Shown here: in pieces, positions 38,549-46,121 of the stretch | How positions within the stretch are numbered: position 1 is the stretch's first letter | Layout of the letters: the number at the start of each line of letters is the position of its first letter | NCBI GenBank assembly: GCA_964495705.1 | Contig: CAZBWS010000005.1 | Coordinates: 1-64,000 of the forward strand | Source: CAZBWS01 sp964495705 | GTDB taxonomy: Bacteria; Pseudomonadota; Gammaproteobacteria; HTCC5015 | Reading direction: 5' to 3' | DNA length: 64,000 bases | Translations under genes and position numbers: made by a program | Notes under the pieces: model-generated | Told to the model about the DNA's origin: nothing | Seen by the model: only the letters and a program-made list of their open reading frames with translations | Databases searched by the model: none

Positions 38549-39907
38549 ATGCAACGTTTCAAAAGAACAATGATTAAAACTCTAGTGCTGATTAGTTCAC
38601 TAACGACTAGCGCATGGGTTAATGCTGAAACTGAAGGTTTAGAAAAAGAAGATCTTAAGTTTGGCTTTATTAAATTGACTGATATGGCGCCATTGGCTAT
38701 CGCCTACGAAAAGGGTTATTTCGAAGATGAAGGTTTGTATGTCACCTTGGAACCCCAGGCTAACTGGAAAGTGTTACTCGATCGCGTTATTGATGGAGAG
38801 TTAGACGGTGCTCATATGTTAGCAGGACAGCCTCTAGGCGCGACGATTGGCTTTGGTACTCAAGCTCATATTGTTACCGCTTTTAGTATGGACCTAAATG
38901 GTAATGCAATCACTGTATCCAACGATGTTTGGAGCAAGATGAAAAAGCATATTCCCCATAAAGATGGCAAGCCTGTTCACCCGATTAGCGCATCCGCATT
39001 AAAGCCTGTAATTGCTGACTATGAAGATAAGGGTAAGCCTTTCAAAATGGGTATGGTATTCCCCGTATCGACTCACAACTATGAGCTACGCTATTGGTTA
39101 GCGGCTGGTGGTATTCATCCTGGCTACTATGCGCCACATAAGGGAGATACTTCCGGAACGATTGATGCTCAAGCTCTATTGTCAGTAACGCCACCACCAC
39201 AAATGCCCTCGACTATGGAGGCTGGTACTATTTACGGTTACTGCGTGGGTGAACCCTGGAACCAGCAGGCGGTATTCAAAGGTATTGGTGTTCCGGTGAT
39301 TACCGATTATGAAATTTGGAAGAACAACCCAGAGAAAGTATTTGGTGTAGAAAATGGTTGGGCAGAAAAATATCCTAATACACACAAGGCGGTAGTGAAG
39401 GCATTAATCCGTGCTGCAAAATGGTTGGATGAAAATGATAATGCTAACCGACCTGAAGCGGTTAAAATTTTAGCTAAGTCTGAATATGTTGGAGCTGACT
39501 ACGACGTTATCGCCAACTCTATGACGGGCACCTTTGAATATGAAAAAGGCGATAAGCGTGATGTGCCAGACTTTAATGTGTTCTTCCGTCACTACGCGAC
39601 TTATCCCTTTTACTCGGATGCGATTTGGTACTTAACTCAAATGCGTCGTTGGGGGCAAATCGCTGAGCACAAATCAGATGACTGGTATCTTGACGTAGCA
39701 AAAAAAGTTTATCGCCCCGATATCTATATGACGGCTGCTGAAGAGTTGGTTAAAGAAGGCTATATCGCGGCTAGCGACTTACCTAAAACCGATGGCTTTA
39801 AAGCACCTCAAGATGACTTTATGGACGGCATTGTCTACGACGGGCGCAAGCCGAATAGTTACCTTGAAAGCATGAAGATAGGCTTGAAGAAAAAAGACAA
39901 AATTTAG
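38549..39907 (+). CDS. nrtA: Nitrate ABC transporter substrate-binding protein
   Basis: This 452-residue binding protein is of the NrtA/CmpA type. A signal peptide (MIKTLVLISSLTTSAWVNA) precedes LKFGFIKLTDMAPLAIAYEKGYFEDEGLYVTLE, the family opening. LDGAHMLAGQPLGATIGFG and YGYCVGEPWNQQAV are ligand-pocket segments known from NrtA. It delivers nitrate to NrtB. It is homologous to the NasS sensor, but the signal peptide argues against that cytoplasmic role. A terminator-like hairpin follows the gene. Confidence 0.9.
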   Translation: MQRFKRTMIKTLVLISSLTTSAWVNAETEGLEKEDLKFGFIKLTDMAPLAIAYEKGYFEDEGLYVTLEPQANWKVLLDRVIDGELDGAHMLAGQPLGATIGFGTQAHIVTAFSMDLNGNAITVSNDVWSKMKKHIPHKDGKPVHPISASALKPVIADYEDKGKPFKMGMVFPVSTHNYELRYWLAAGGIHPGYYAPHKGDTSGTIDAQALLSVTPPPQMPSTMEAGTIYGYCVGEPWNQQAVFKGIGVPVITDYEIWKNNPEKVFGVENGWAEKYPNTHKAVVKALIRAAKWLDENDNANRPEAVKILAKSEYVGADYDVIANSMTGTFEYEKGDKRDVPDFNVFFRHYATYPFYSDAIWYLTQMRRWGQIAEHKSDDWYLDVAKKVYRPDIYMTAAEELVKEGYIAASDLPKTDGFKAPQDDFMDGIVYDGRKPNSYLESMKIGLKKKDKI

Positions 39908-39917
39908 TAACACTCGC

Positions 39918-39948
39918 CAGCCGCCTCTCGTTAGGCGGCTGATTTTTA
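39918..39948 (+). terminator. Internal terminator/attenuator between nrtA and nrtB
   Basis: A perfect 9-bp GC-rich stem, CAGCCGCCT/AGGCGGCTG (39918-39926 and 39933-39941), is followed by ATTTTTA. It sits 10 bp after nrtA and before nrtB without a visible new promoter. It probably ends a fraction of transcripts or protects the nrtA 3' end, so that binding protein exceeds membrane parts. Confidence 0.7.
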
Positions 39949-39979
39949 GAATGATTTATTTATCGTGCTGGAGAGTTTT

Positions 39980-41002
39980 ATGTCCGCTGAAGTAACAGAT
40001 GAATTTGAGGTAAAAGCTTTGCGTAGTACTAATTCTATACAACGTTTTTTTGCAGGTTTCAAACCTGTAGATCAATTGAAAACAATCGCAACTGCAATGG
40101 CAATCCCAGGCTTGTCCATTGTTGTATTTTTATTTTTATGGAATGTCTCTTCTTCACGTATTGTGACGAGTCTAGGCACAGTGCCAGGCCCTACGGAAGT
40201 TTTCCAGCAAGCTAAAGGTCTGTGGCAGGAGCATACCGAGGAACGCGAAAAGGCGGAGGCCTTTCAAGAGCGCCAGAACAAGCGCAATGCCAAAAAGCTG
40301 GCTAAAAATCCTGATGCAGTCATCAAACAACGTAAATACACAGGTAAACCAACTTTTATCGATCAGGTGTTTACTAGCCTTTACACGGTATTTATGGGCT
40401 TTGTTTTAGCAGTGCTAATTGCCATTCCCTTAGGTATTTTATGCGGGCTTAGTAAAACGATGTACACGGCCTTGAATCCACTAATTCAAGTATTTAAACC
40501 CGTATCTCCCTTGGCTTGGTTGCCGATTGTAACGATGGTAGTCAGTGCCCTGTATGTGACAGATGACCCCATGTTTGAAAAATCTTTTATTACATCGGCG
40601 ATTACCGTTACTCTTTGTTCACTTTGGCCCGCCTTAATTAATACCACTGTAGGTGTTGCGTCTATTGATAGTGATTTAACTAATGTCAGTAAAGTGCTGC
40701 GCCTAAAATGGTATACCCAAGTTTATAAAATTGTCATTCCTGCCTCACTACCGATGATGTTTACCGGTATGCGTTTATCTTTGGGTGTCGGCTGGATGGT
40801 TTTAATTGCTGCAGAAATGCTCGCACAAAACCCAGGCTTAGGTAAATTTGTTTGGGACGAGTTTCAGAACGGTAGTTCTAACTCATTGGGTAGAATTATG
40901 GTGGCTGTTTTTGCCATAGGCATTATCGGCTTTATTTTAGATCGCTTAATGATGACGCTACAAAAATTATTTTCTTATGACGATGGAACCCTTGTTCGCT
41001 AA
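39980..41002 (+). CDS. nrtB: Nitrate ABC transporter permease
   Basis: This 340-residue permease of the NrtB/TauC type is placed in the inner membrane. One N-terminal membrane segment (about residues 40-58) is followed by the canonical permease domain with the EAA-type cytoplasmic loop (NTTVGVASIDSDLTNVSKVLRLKWYTQVYKIVIPASLP). Between the first helix and the permease core is a strongly charged stretch (QEHTEEREKAEAFQERQNKR, then NAKKLAKNPD), longer than I expect in NrtB. ATG 39980 was chosen for the GGAG at 39970-39973; an in-frame GTG at 39965 precedes that site. Confidence 0.88.
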   Translation: MSAEVTDEFEVKALRSTNSIQRFFAGFKPVDQLKTIATAMAIPGLSIVVFLFLWNVSSSRIVTSLGTVPGPTEVFQQAKGLWQEHTEEREKAEAFQERQNKRNAKKLAKNPDAVIKQRKYTGKPTFIDQVFTSLYTVFMGFVLAVLIAIPLGILCGLSKTMYTALNPLIQVFKPVSPLAWLPIVTMVVSALYVTDDPMFEKSFITSAITVTLCSLWPALINTTVGVASIDSDLTNVSKVLRLKWYTQVYKIVIPASLPMMFTGMRLSLGVGWMVLIAAEMLAQNPGLGKFVWDEFQNGSSNSLGRIMVAVFAIGIIGFILDRLMMTLQKLFSYDDGTLVR

Positions 41003-41018
41003 ATGTGGAGTTTTAAAA

Positions 41019-41816
41019 ATGAATATGAAATATTTAAATATTGAAAATGTATCGATAGAGTTCCCAGGAAAAAACGGACCCTTTAAAGCGCTTGACGGCG
41101 TTCAACTAAGAATTGATAAAGGAGAGTTTATCTCCTTAATTGGCCACTCAGGTTGTGGTAAATCTACGGTATTGAACATAGTAGCAGGCCTGTATAAAGC
41201 CACTCAAGGCGGTGTGGTTTTAGATGGGAAAGAGGTTAACGAGCCTGGGCCAGATCGCTCGGTTGTTTTCCAAAACCACTCTTTATTGCCTTGGCTAAGT
41301 AGCTATGAGAATGTCAAACTGGCTGTTGATCAAGTATTTTCTAAAACCATGAATAAGCAGGAGCGAGATGATTGGGTGATGCACAATTTAGAGCTTGTGC
41401 ACATGACCCATGCTAAAGACAAGCGTCCAGCGGAAATTTCTGGAGGCATGAAGCAGCGTGTTGGTATTGCTCGTGCTCTTGCTATGAAGCCTAAAGTACT
41501 ATTAATGGATGAGCCCTTTGGTGCTTTGGATTCGTTGACACGTAGTCACTTACAAGACGCATTAATGGAAATACAAGCCGACTTAAATAATACCGTTATT
41601 ATGATTACCCACGACGTTGATGAAGCGGTATTGCTATCAGATCGGATTGTCATGATGACAAATGGGCCAGCGGCCAAAGTAGGTAAAATACTTGATGTTG
41701 ATTTGGAGCGTCCACGTCATCGTTTAGAGCTTACTAAAGATGTGACCTATAATGATTGTCGTGCTGAGGTTCTTAAATTTCTACATGATTATCATAGAAA
41801 TACGGATGCTGCATAA
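41019..41816 (+). CDS. nrtC: Nitrate ABC transporter ATP-binding protein
   Basis: This 265-residue ATPase energises nitrate import. Walker A GHSGCGKST, Q-loop VVFQNHSLLPW, signature EISGGMKQRVGIARALA and Walker B VLLMDEPFGALD are present, with the H-loop in MITHDVDEAV. It is a single ATPase domain without the NrtA-like extension found in cyanobacterial NrtC, so structurally it is closer to NrtD. I start it at ATG 41019, served by GGAG at 41007-41010; upstream in-frame codons overlap nrtB. Confidence 0.9.
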   Translation: MNMKYLNIENVSIEFPGKNGPFKALDGVQLRIDKGEFISLIGHSGCGKSTVLNIVAGLYKATQGGVVLDGKEVNEPGPDRSVVFQNHSLLPWLSSYENVKLAVDQVFSKTMNKQERDDWVMHNLELVHMTHAKDKRPAEISGGMKQRVGIARALAMKPKVLLMDEPFGALDSLTRSHLQDALMEIQADLNNTVIMITHDVDEAVLLSDRIVMMTNGPAAKVGKILDVDLERPRHRLELTKDVTYNDCRAEVLKFLHDYHRNTDAA

Positions 41817-41849
41817 AAACTGATTTTTTTGCACTAACTTGATGCCTAT

Positions 41850-41882
41850 GCCTGTCGAAGTGGCAATTTCGGCAGGCGTTTT
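41850..41882 (+). terminator. Terminator after the nitrate ABC operon
   Basis: GCCTG-T-CGAA (41850-41859) pairs with TTCG-G-CAGGC (41868-41877), giving a 10-bp stem with one T-G pair, followed by GTTTTG. It separates the ABC importer operon from the next sigma-54 promoter at 41950. Confidence 0.72.
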
Positions 41883-41949
41883 GTTGAAGTGCTCCTACAA
41901 TAAGCCATCAAATACAGTGAATACTAAGAACTAATACTTTTTTAAAACT

Positions 41950-41965
41950 TGGCATACCTGTTGCA
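41950..41965 (+). promoter_or_regulatory. Sigma-54 promoter of the NarK-type transporter
   Basis: TGGCAT-N5-TTGCA matches the sigma-54 consensus, with GG at 41951-41952 and GC at 41963-41964. Transcription should start near 41976, only about 28 nt before the ATG at 42004, so no room exists for a long leader attenuator. Confidence 0.85.
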
Positions 41966-42003
41966 TTAGTGCTGATATCTACTTTTATGAGAAACAGAGT
42001 ATT

Positions 42004-43473
42004 ATGTCAGCAGAAAAACTTAATATATTAGACTTCAAGCAACCTCGAATTCGTTTATTGCATGTTTCATGGGTCGCTTTTTTCATTACCTTTATGGTTT
42101 GGTTTAGCCATGCGCCAATGTTGGCCTTTATCAAAGAAGCATTCGACCTAACTTCACAGCAGGTTAAAGCTTTGCTGATACTGAATGTCGCTTTGACCAT
42201 ACCCTCACGTATTGTTGTAGGTATATTGGTTGATAAATTTGGCCCCCGTATTGTGTTTTCGTGCTTACTTATGGCCAGTAGCTTTGTTTGTTGCGCCTTT
42301 GCTTTTGCACAAAGCTATGAGCAATTAGCCCTGTTTCGTTTTTTACTGGGCTTTGTTGGTGCCGGTTTTGTTATTGGTATTCGCTTAGTCGGAGAGTGGT
42401 TCCCCGCTAAACAAGTGGGAATAGCTGAAGGTATCTACGGTGGATGGGGTAATTTTGGATCTGCAGCCGCCGCTTTAACACTGCCTTCTTTGGCTGCTCT
42501 ATATGGCGGCGATGATGGCTGGCGCTATGCTATTGCTACTACGGGTGTTGTAGCCTTTTTATATAGCTTGTTTTTCTTTGCTAAGGCACGCAATACTCCT
42601 AAAGGGTCAACCTATTTCAAACCTAAGAAAGCAGGCGGCCTAGAAGTCACTAGTAAGAAAGATTTTATTTTCTTAATTTGCATGAATATACCGATGTATA
42701 TTGCTTTAGCAGTACTAACATGGAAATTGTCCCCTGCGGGCTTAGCGTTGTTGGGTGATACAGCGGCGACTGTGCTTTATATTGTTCTATTTGCATTATT
42801 TGTTTTCCAAACAAGCCAAATATATCGCGTTAATAAAGACATGTTGCAAAATGGCGTGCCAGAAATACAGCACTATGATTTCAAGCAGGTAGCTATTTTA
42901 GATTTAGCCTACCTTGTGACGTTTGGGTCCGAATTAGCGGTGGTGTCTATGCTGCCACTGTTTTTCATGGACACTTTTGAGCTGGGTGCCGCTTCTGCTG
43001 CTGCATTAGCCTCAGGTTTTGCCTTTATGAATTTAGTCGCACGTCCAGGTGGTGGCTGGTTGAGTGATAAGTTTGGTCGACGTAAAACAATGACGATTCT
43101 AGTCGCGGGTCTTACCGTTGGTTATATGGTGTTGAGCCAGATTACAGGTGCATGGCCAATTGTGATCGCAGTGATCGCTACTATGTTTTGCTCCTTTTTT
43201 GTGCAAGCCGGTGAGGGCGCTGTATTTGCCTTGGTGCCACTGGTTAAGCGTCGTATGACGGGGCAGATTGCAGGTATGGTGGGTGCTTACGGTAATGTCG
43301 GTGGGGTGATATTCTTGACGGTATTCTCCTTTGTAGATGCATCTACTTTCTTCATGATCATTGCCGCCTGTGCTGCTGTGTTACTAGTGGCTGTACAGTT
43401 TCTAAAAGAGCCTAAAGGCCATACAGCCGAAGTTAATGAAGATGGCACAGTAGAGCTGATTGAAGTTGAGTAG
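42004..43473 (+). CDS. NarK/NasA-type nitrate/nitrite MFS transporter
   Basis: This 489-residue major facilitator has about twelve membrane segments. It opens with the family pattern RIRLLHVSWVAFFITFMVWFSHAPM and carries GAGFVIGIRLVGEWFPAKQVGIAEGIYGGWGNFGSA, the nitrate-signature region with its conserved Arg, and a second signature near GEGAVFALVPLVKRRMTGQIAGMVGAYGNVGG. It gives the cell a second nitrate or nitrite uptake route beside the ABC importer. It is expressed from its own sigma-54 promoter and followed by a motif hairpin. Confidence 0.92.
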   Translation: MSAEKLNILDFKQPRIRLLHVSWVAFFITFMVWFSHAPMLAFIKEAFDLTSQQVKALLILNVALTIPSRIVVGILVDKFGPRIVFSCLLMASSFVCCAFAFAQSYEQLALFRFLLGFVGAGFVIGIRLVGEWFPAKQVGIAEGIYGGWGNFGSAAAALTLPSLAALYGGDDGWRYAIATTGVVAFLYSLFFFAKARNTPKGSTYFKPKKAGGLEVTSKKDFIFLICMNIPMYIALAVLTWKLSPAGLALLGDTAATVLYIVLFALFVFQTSQIYRVNKDMLQNGVPEIQHYDFKQVAILDLAYLVTFGSELAVVSMLPLFFMDTFELGAASAAALASGFAFMNLVARPGGGWLSDKFGRRKTMTILVAGLTVGYMVLSQITGAWPIVIAVIATMFCSFFVQAGEGAVFALVPLVKRRMTGQIAGMVGAYGNVGGVIFLTVFSFVDASTFFMIIAACAAVLLVAVQFLKEPKGHTAEVNEDGTVELIEVE

Positions 43474-43477
43474 CGAT

Positions 43478-43505
43478 TGCGGATAGGCTGTATGGCCTAT
43501 CCGTA
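43478..43505. repeat. Inverted GCGGATAGGC/GCCTATCCGT hairpin after the transporter gene
   Basis: TGCGGATAGGC (43478-43488) and GCCTATCCGTA (43495-43505) form an 11-bp stem with one G-T mismatch and a 6-base loop. Both arms are one-base variants of the repeated AGCCTATCCGCAT motif. It lies between the NarK-type gene and the kinase gene and has no U-run. Confidence 0.75.
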
Positions 43506-43517
43506 TATAATAAGCCA

Positions 43518-45269
43518 ATGAATCCCCCTGAACATTTGAATGCACAGTTAAAGCTTAGCGCCGCCCAGCACACCGATGCTGGGGCAAAAGATGTCAATGA
43601 AGACTGTATGGGCATTGCCATCCCTGATGGCAATGCGCTCATCATGAAGGGCGCTGTTGCGGTAATAGCTGATGGTGTTAGCACTGCAGAGGCGGGCAAA
43701 GAGGCTTCCGAGACCTGTGTGCAGAATTTTCTATCAGATTATTACAGCACGCCGGACTCCTGGTCGGTAGCGACTGCAGGGCAGAAAATACTGACCGCTT
43801 TAAATCGTTGGCTTTATGGTCAGGGGCAGCACTATATAGAAGCGCACAAGGGCTATATCAGCACCTTATCCGCATTAGTGTTGAAATCAAATACGGCCTA
43901 TATCTTTCATATTGGCGACAGCCGCATCTATCGCCTGCGCGAGGGGGACTTAGAGCAGCTGACCAATGACCACTGTGCGCGTATCACTGGGCAGAATGCC
44001 TATCTGACCCGCGCCATGGGTATGGATGTGCGTTTGGAAGTAGACTTTCGCCGTTTAGAGGTTCAGCAAGGCGATCTGTTTTTTCTCAGTACCGATGGTA
44101 TTCACGATTTTATTAAGCGTCGCGATTTAACCCATTGCTTGCGCGACGTTGCTAGCCATAAAATTAGCCAAGAACAGGCCTGCCAACAGTTAATTGATGC
44201 TGCAAAAAATAACGCCAGCACGGATAATTTGACCTGTCAGTTTGTTTCGGTGGAAGAGCTACCCCAAAAGGGTTTGGATGAAGCCTGTGAAAGCTTGAGC
44301 CAATTACCCTTCCCGCCTGATCTCGCCCCAGGGCAAAAGTTGGGCGGTTATGAAGTGGAGGCGCTGATTCACGCCAGCTCACGTAGCCAGCTATACGAAG
44401 TTAGTGATGTCGTCACGGGTGAGCTGTATGCTATGAAAACCCCGTCGGCTAATTATGAAGACGACCCTGCTTATATCGAGCGCTTTGTCATGGAGCCTTG
44501 GATAGGGCAACGCATGGATAGCCCCCATGTGATAAAGGTGACCGAGCCCAAGCAAGCACCTCAGTTTTTATACTATTTAACGGAATATGTAGAAGGGCAA
44601 ACTCTGGCCCAGTGGATAGAGGGCAACCCCAAGCCTGATGTGAATCGCGTTATCCAAATTACTGAACAAATTGTCAAAGGTTTGCGTGCTTTTCATCGTA
44701 AAGAAGTGCTGCACCAGGATTTAAAGCCAGATAATATTGTTATTGATAAGCAAGGTCAGGTGAAATTGATCGATTTTGGTTCCAGTTATGTCATGGGCGT
44801 GCACGAAATTAGCTCACCGATATTGCGCGATGAAATACTCGGCACCGCTGACTATTCTGCACCAGAGCTGCTACTAAATGAAAAAAGTGGTTTCAAAGCG
44901 GACCAGTTTTCACTGGCGAGCATTGTTTATGAAATGCTAACGGGCAGACTGCCCTATGGCCAAGGCTTTGAAGGCATTCGCCAGAGAAGTGATTTAAATA
45001 AGCTACAGTACCAGCCTAGTTATCATCACAATGTACATGTGCCAGTCTGGCTGGACGGTGCACTGCGTAAAGCCTTAAACTTTAATTCCAAGCAGCGTTA
45101 CGAAGCGCTGTCTGAATTTGTTTTTGATCTGAATCACCCTAATTCACAGTTTCTTAGCAAACAGCATATTCCACTGATCAAGAAAAACCCGCTGCGTTTT
45201 TGGCAAAGCCTAAGTGCAGTTTTATTCATTAGTCAGCTAATGATCTTGTTGCTCTGGCTAAATGCTTAG
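43518..45269 (+). CDS. PP2C phosphatase / Ser-Thr protein kinase fusion of nitrate loci
   Basis: This single 583-residue polypeptide has two opposing signalling domains. The N-terminal PP2C phosphatase (about 10-245) has VNED at 26-29, ADGVS with Asp52, HIGDSRIYRL, STDGIHDF and DNLTC. The kinase (about 275-545) has the ATP-anchoring Lys307 (YAMK), HQDLKPDN (399-406) and DFG (419-421). Its Gly-rich loop is degenerate (IHASSRSQ) and the catalytic loop has HQD in place of HRD. A C-terminal membrane helix (FISQLMILLLWL) tethers it. Homologues lie between nirB and the nitrate transporter gene in pseudomonads (for example PA1782 of P. aeruginosa). The substrate is unknown. Confidence 0.88.
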   Translation: MNPPEHLNAQLKLSAAQHTDAGAKDVNEDCMGIAIPDGNALIMKGAVAVIADGVSTAEAGKEASETCVQNFLSDYYSTPDSWSVATAGQKILTALNRWLYGQGQHYIEAHKGYISTLSALVLKSNTAYIFHIGDSRIYRLREGDLEQLTNDHCARITGQNAYLTRAMGMDVRLEVDFRRLEVQQGDLFFLSTDGIHDFIKRRDLTHCLRDVASHKISQEQACQQLIDAAKNNASTDNLTCQFVSVEELPQKGLDEACESLSQLPFPPDLAPGQKLGGYEVEALIHASSRSQLYEVSDVVTGELYAMKTPSANYEDDPAYIERFVMEPWIGQRMDSPHVIKVTEPKQAPQFLYYLTEYVEGQTLAQWIEGNPKPDVNRVIQITEQIVKGLRAFHRKEVLHQDLKPDNIVIDKQGQVKLIDFGSSYVMGVHEISSPILRDEILGTADYSAPELLLNEKSGFKADQFSLASIVYEMLTGRLPYGQGFEGIRQRSDLNKLQYQPSYHHNVHVPVWLDGALRKALNFNSKQRYEALSEFVFDLNHPNSQFLSKQHIPLIKKNPLRFWQSLSAVLFISQLMILLLWLNA

Positions 45270-45293
45270 TTATTACTGGTAATCTCACAAAAC

Positions 45294-45309
45294 TGGCATA
45301 GCGCTTGCT
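45294..45309 (+). promoter_or_regulatory. Sigma-54 promoter of nasT
   Basis: TGGCAT-N5-TTGCT is a full match to the sigma-54 consensus (GG 45295-45296, GC 45307-45308). Transcription should start near 45320, about 25 nt before the nasT ATG. Confidence 0.85.
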
Positions 45310-45344
45310 CTAGTTATCAGCACTGAATTAATAAGGTGCCTCTT

Positions 45345-45950
45345 ATGCCAAAAAACCGAGTTCTTTTGATAGATGAAACTTCTGCTGATGCCGTGGTGGC
45401 TCAGGGGCTTGTTGAGGCCGGTTATGAGCTAGTGGGCTGTCACTGCAGTGTGGATAGACTACGCGCTAAATACCTTGCCTCTGAACCTGAGCTATTGGTG
45501 TTATGTGTCAATAAGCCTACAGAAGGTTTGTTGGCTGATATTCAGTTGTTGAGTGAAAAGAAGGCTGTGCCAATTGTTTTGTTTGTTGACAGCTCTGACC
45601 CTCAGTGGATGAAAAAATCCCTAAAGGTCGGCGTAAGTTCTTATATTTACAGGGGTTTAGAGCCTATCCGCATTCCGGCAATTCTGGAAATGGCGAAGCT
45701 GCGCTTTGCTCAGCTGCAGTCTCTTAAATTGGAATTGGAAGAAGCTCAACACAAGCTGCAGAGCCGAGTGCTCGTCGACAGGGCGAAGGGCATGTTGATG
45801 GAATATCAAAAAATTAGCGAACAACAAGCCTATAGAACACTACAAAAAACAGCGATGGATCAAGCAACTACGATTGCAGACATTGCCCGTCAAACGATTG
45901 CCGTGTTGAGCAAAATGAATATTAATCCCGGTAACGCACTGGCGCGCTAA
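45345..45950 (+). CDS. nasT: NasT-type response regulator with ANTAR RNA-binding domain
   Basis: This 201-residue antiterminator has a receiver-like N-terminal domain (LLIDETSADAVVAQGLVEAG), a coiled-coil linker (LQSLKLELEEAQHKLQ) and a C-terminal ANTAR domain (RAKGMLMEYQKISEQQAYRTLQ, then IADIARQTI). In other bacteria NasT binds a two-hairpin leader RNA and prevents termination upstream of nitrate genes, held inactive by the NasS nitrate sensor. No NasS gene lies here. ATG 45345 is served by AAGGTG at 45333-45338; an in-frame GTG at 45336 overlaps that site. Confidence 0.92.
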   Translation: MPKNRVLLIDETSADAVVAQGLVEAGYELVGCHCSVDRLRAKYLASEPELLVLCVNKPTEGLLADIQLLSEKKAVPIVLFVDSSDPQWMKKSLKVGVSSYIYRGLEPIRIPAILEMAKLRFAQLQSLKLELEEAQHKLQSRVLVDRAKGMLMEYQKISEQQAYRTLQKTAMDQATTIADIARQTIAVLSKMNINPGNALAR

Positions 45951-46029
45951 AGCGTTTCATTTTGGTGCGTGCGCCACTCTTTAGGGCGTCAGCCTTATCT
46001 AAACCTAATAATTACTGTGCTTTCTGAGT

Positions 46030-46045
46030 TGGCACGTTGTGTGCA
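46030..46045 (+). promoter_or_regulatory. Sigma-54 promoter of nirB operon
   Basis: TGGCACG-N4-TGTGCA style site with GG at 46031-46032 and GC at 46043-46044, the same 12-base GG-GC offset as the other three. It shows one mismatch in the -12 box. The predicted start near 46056 leaves a leader of about 66 nt before nirB, in which I see no obvious terminator hairpin. Confidence 0.75.
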
Positions 46046-46121
46046 GTAACTACGTTATATAAATATTAAAGTTCATTTAAATTTGATTTTGAGTGGCTGA
46101 TTCCAAGCAGTGAGAGATATT

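Noticed and set aside
38549..39907. Considered as NasS, the nitrate-sensing partner of NasT
   Set aside because: Has a clear signal peptide and sits with permease and ATPase genes, so it is the periplasmic NrtA binding protein.
45960..45976. GGTGCG-TGCGCCA as an NtrC enhancer site upstream of nirB
   Set aside because: Only loosely palindromic and a poor match to the TGCAC-N-GGTGCA consensus; position is suitable but the evidence is too thin.
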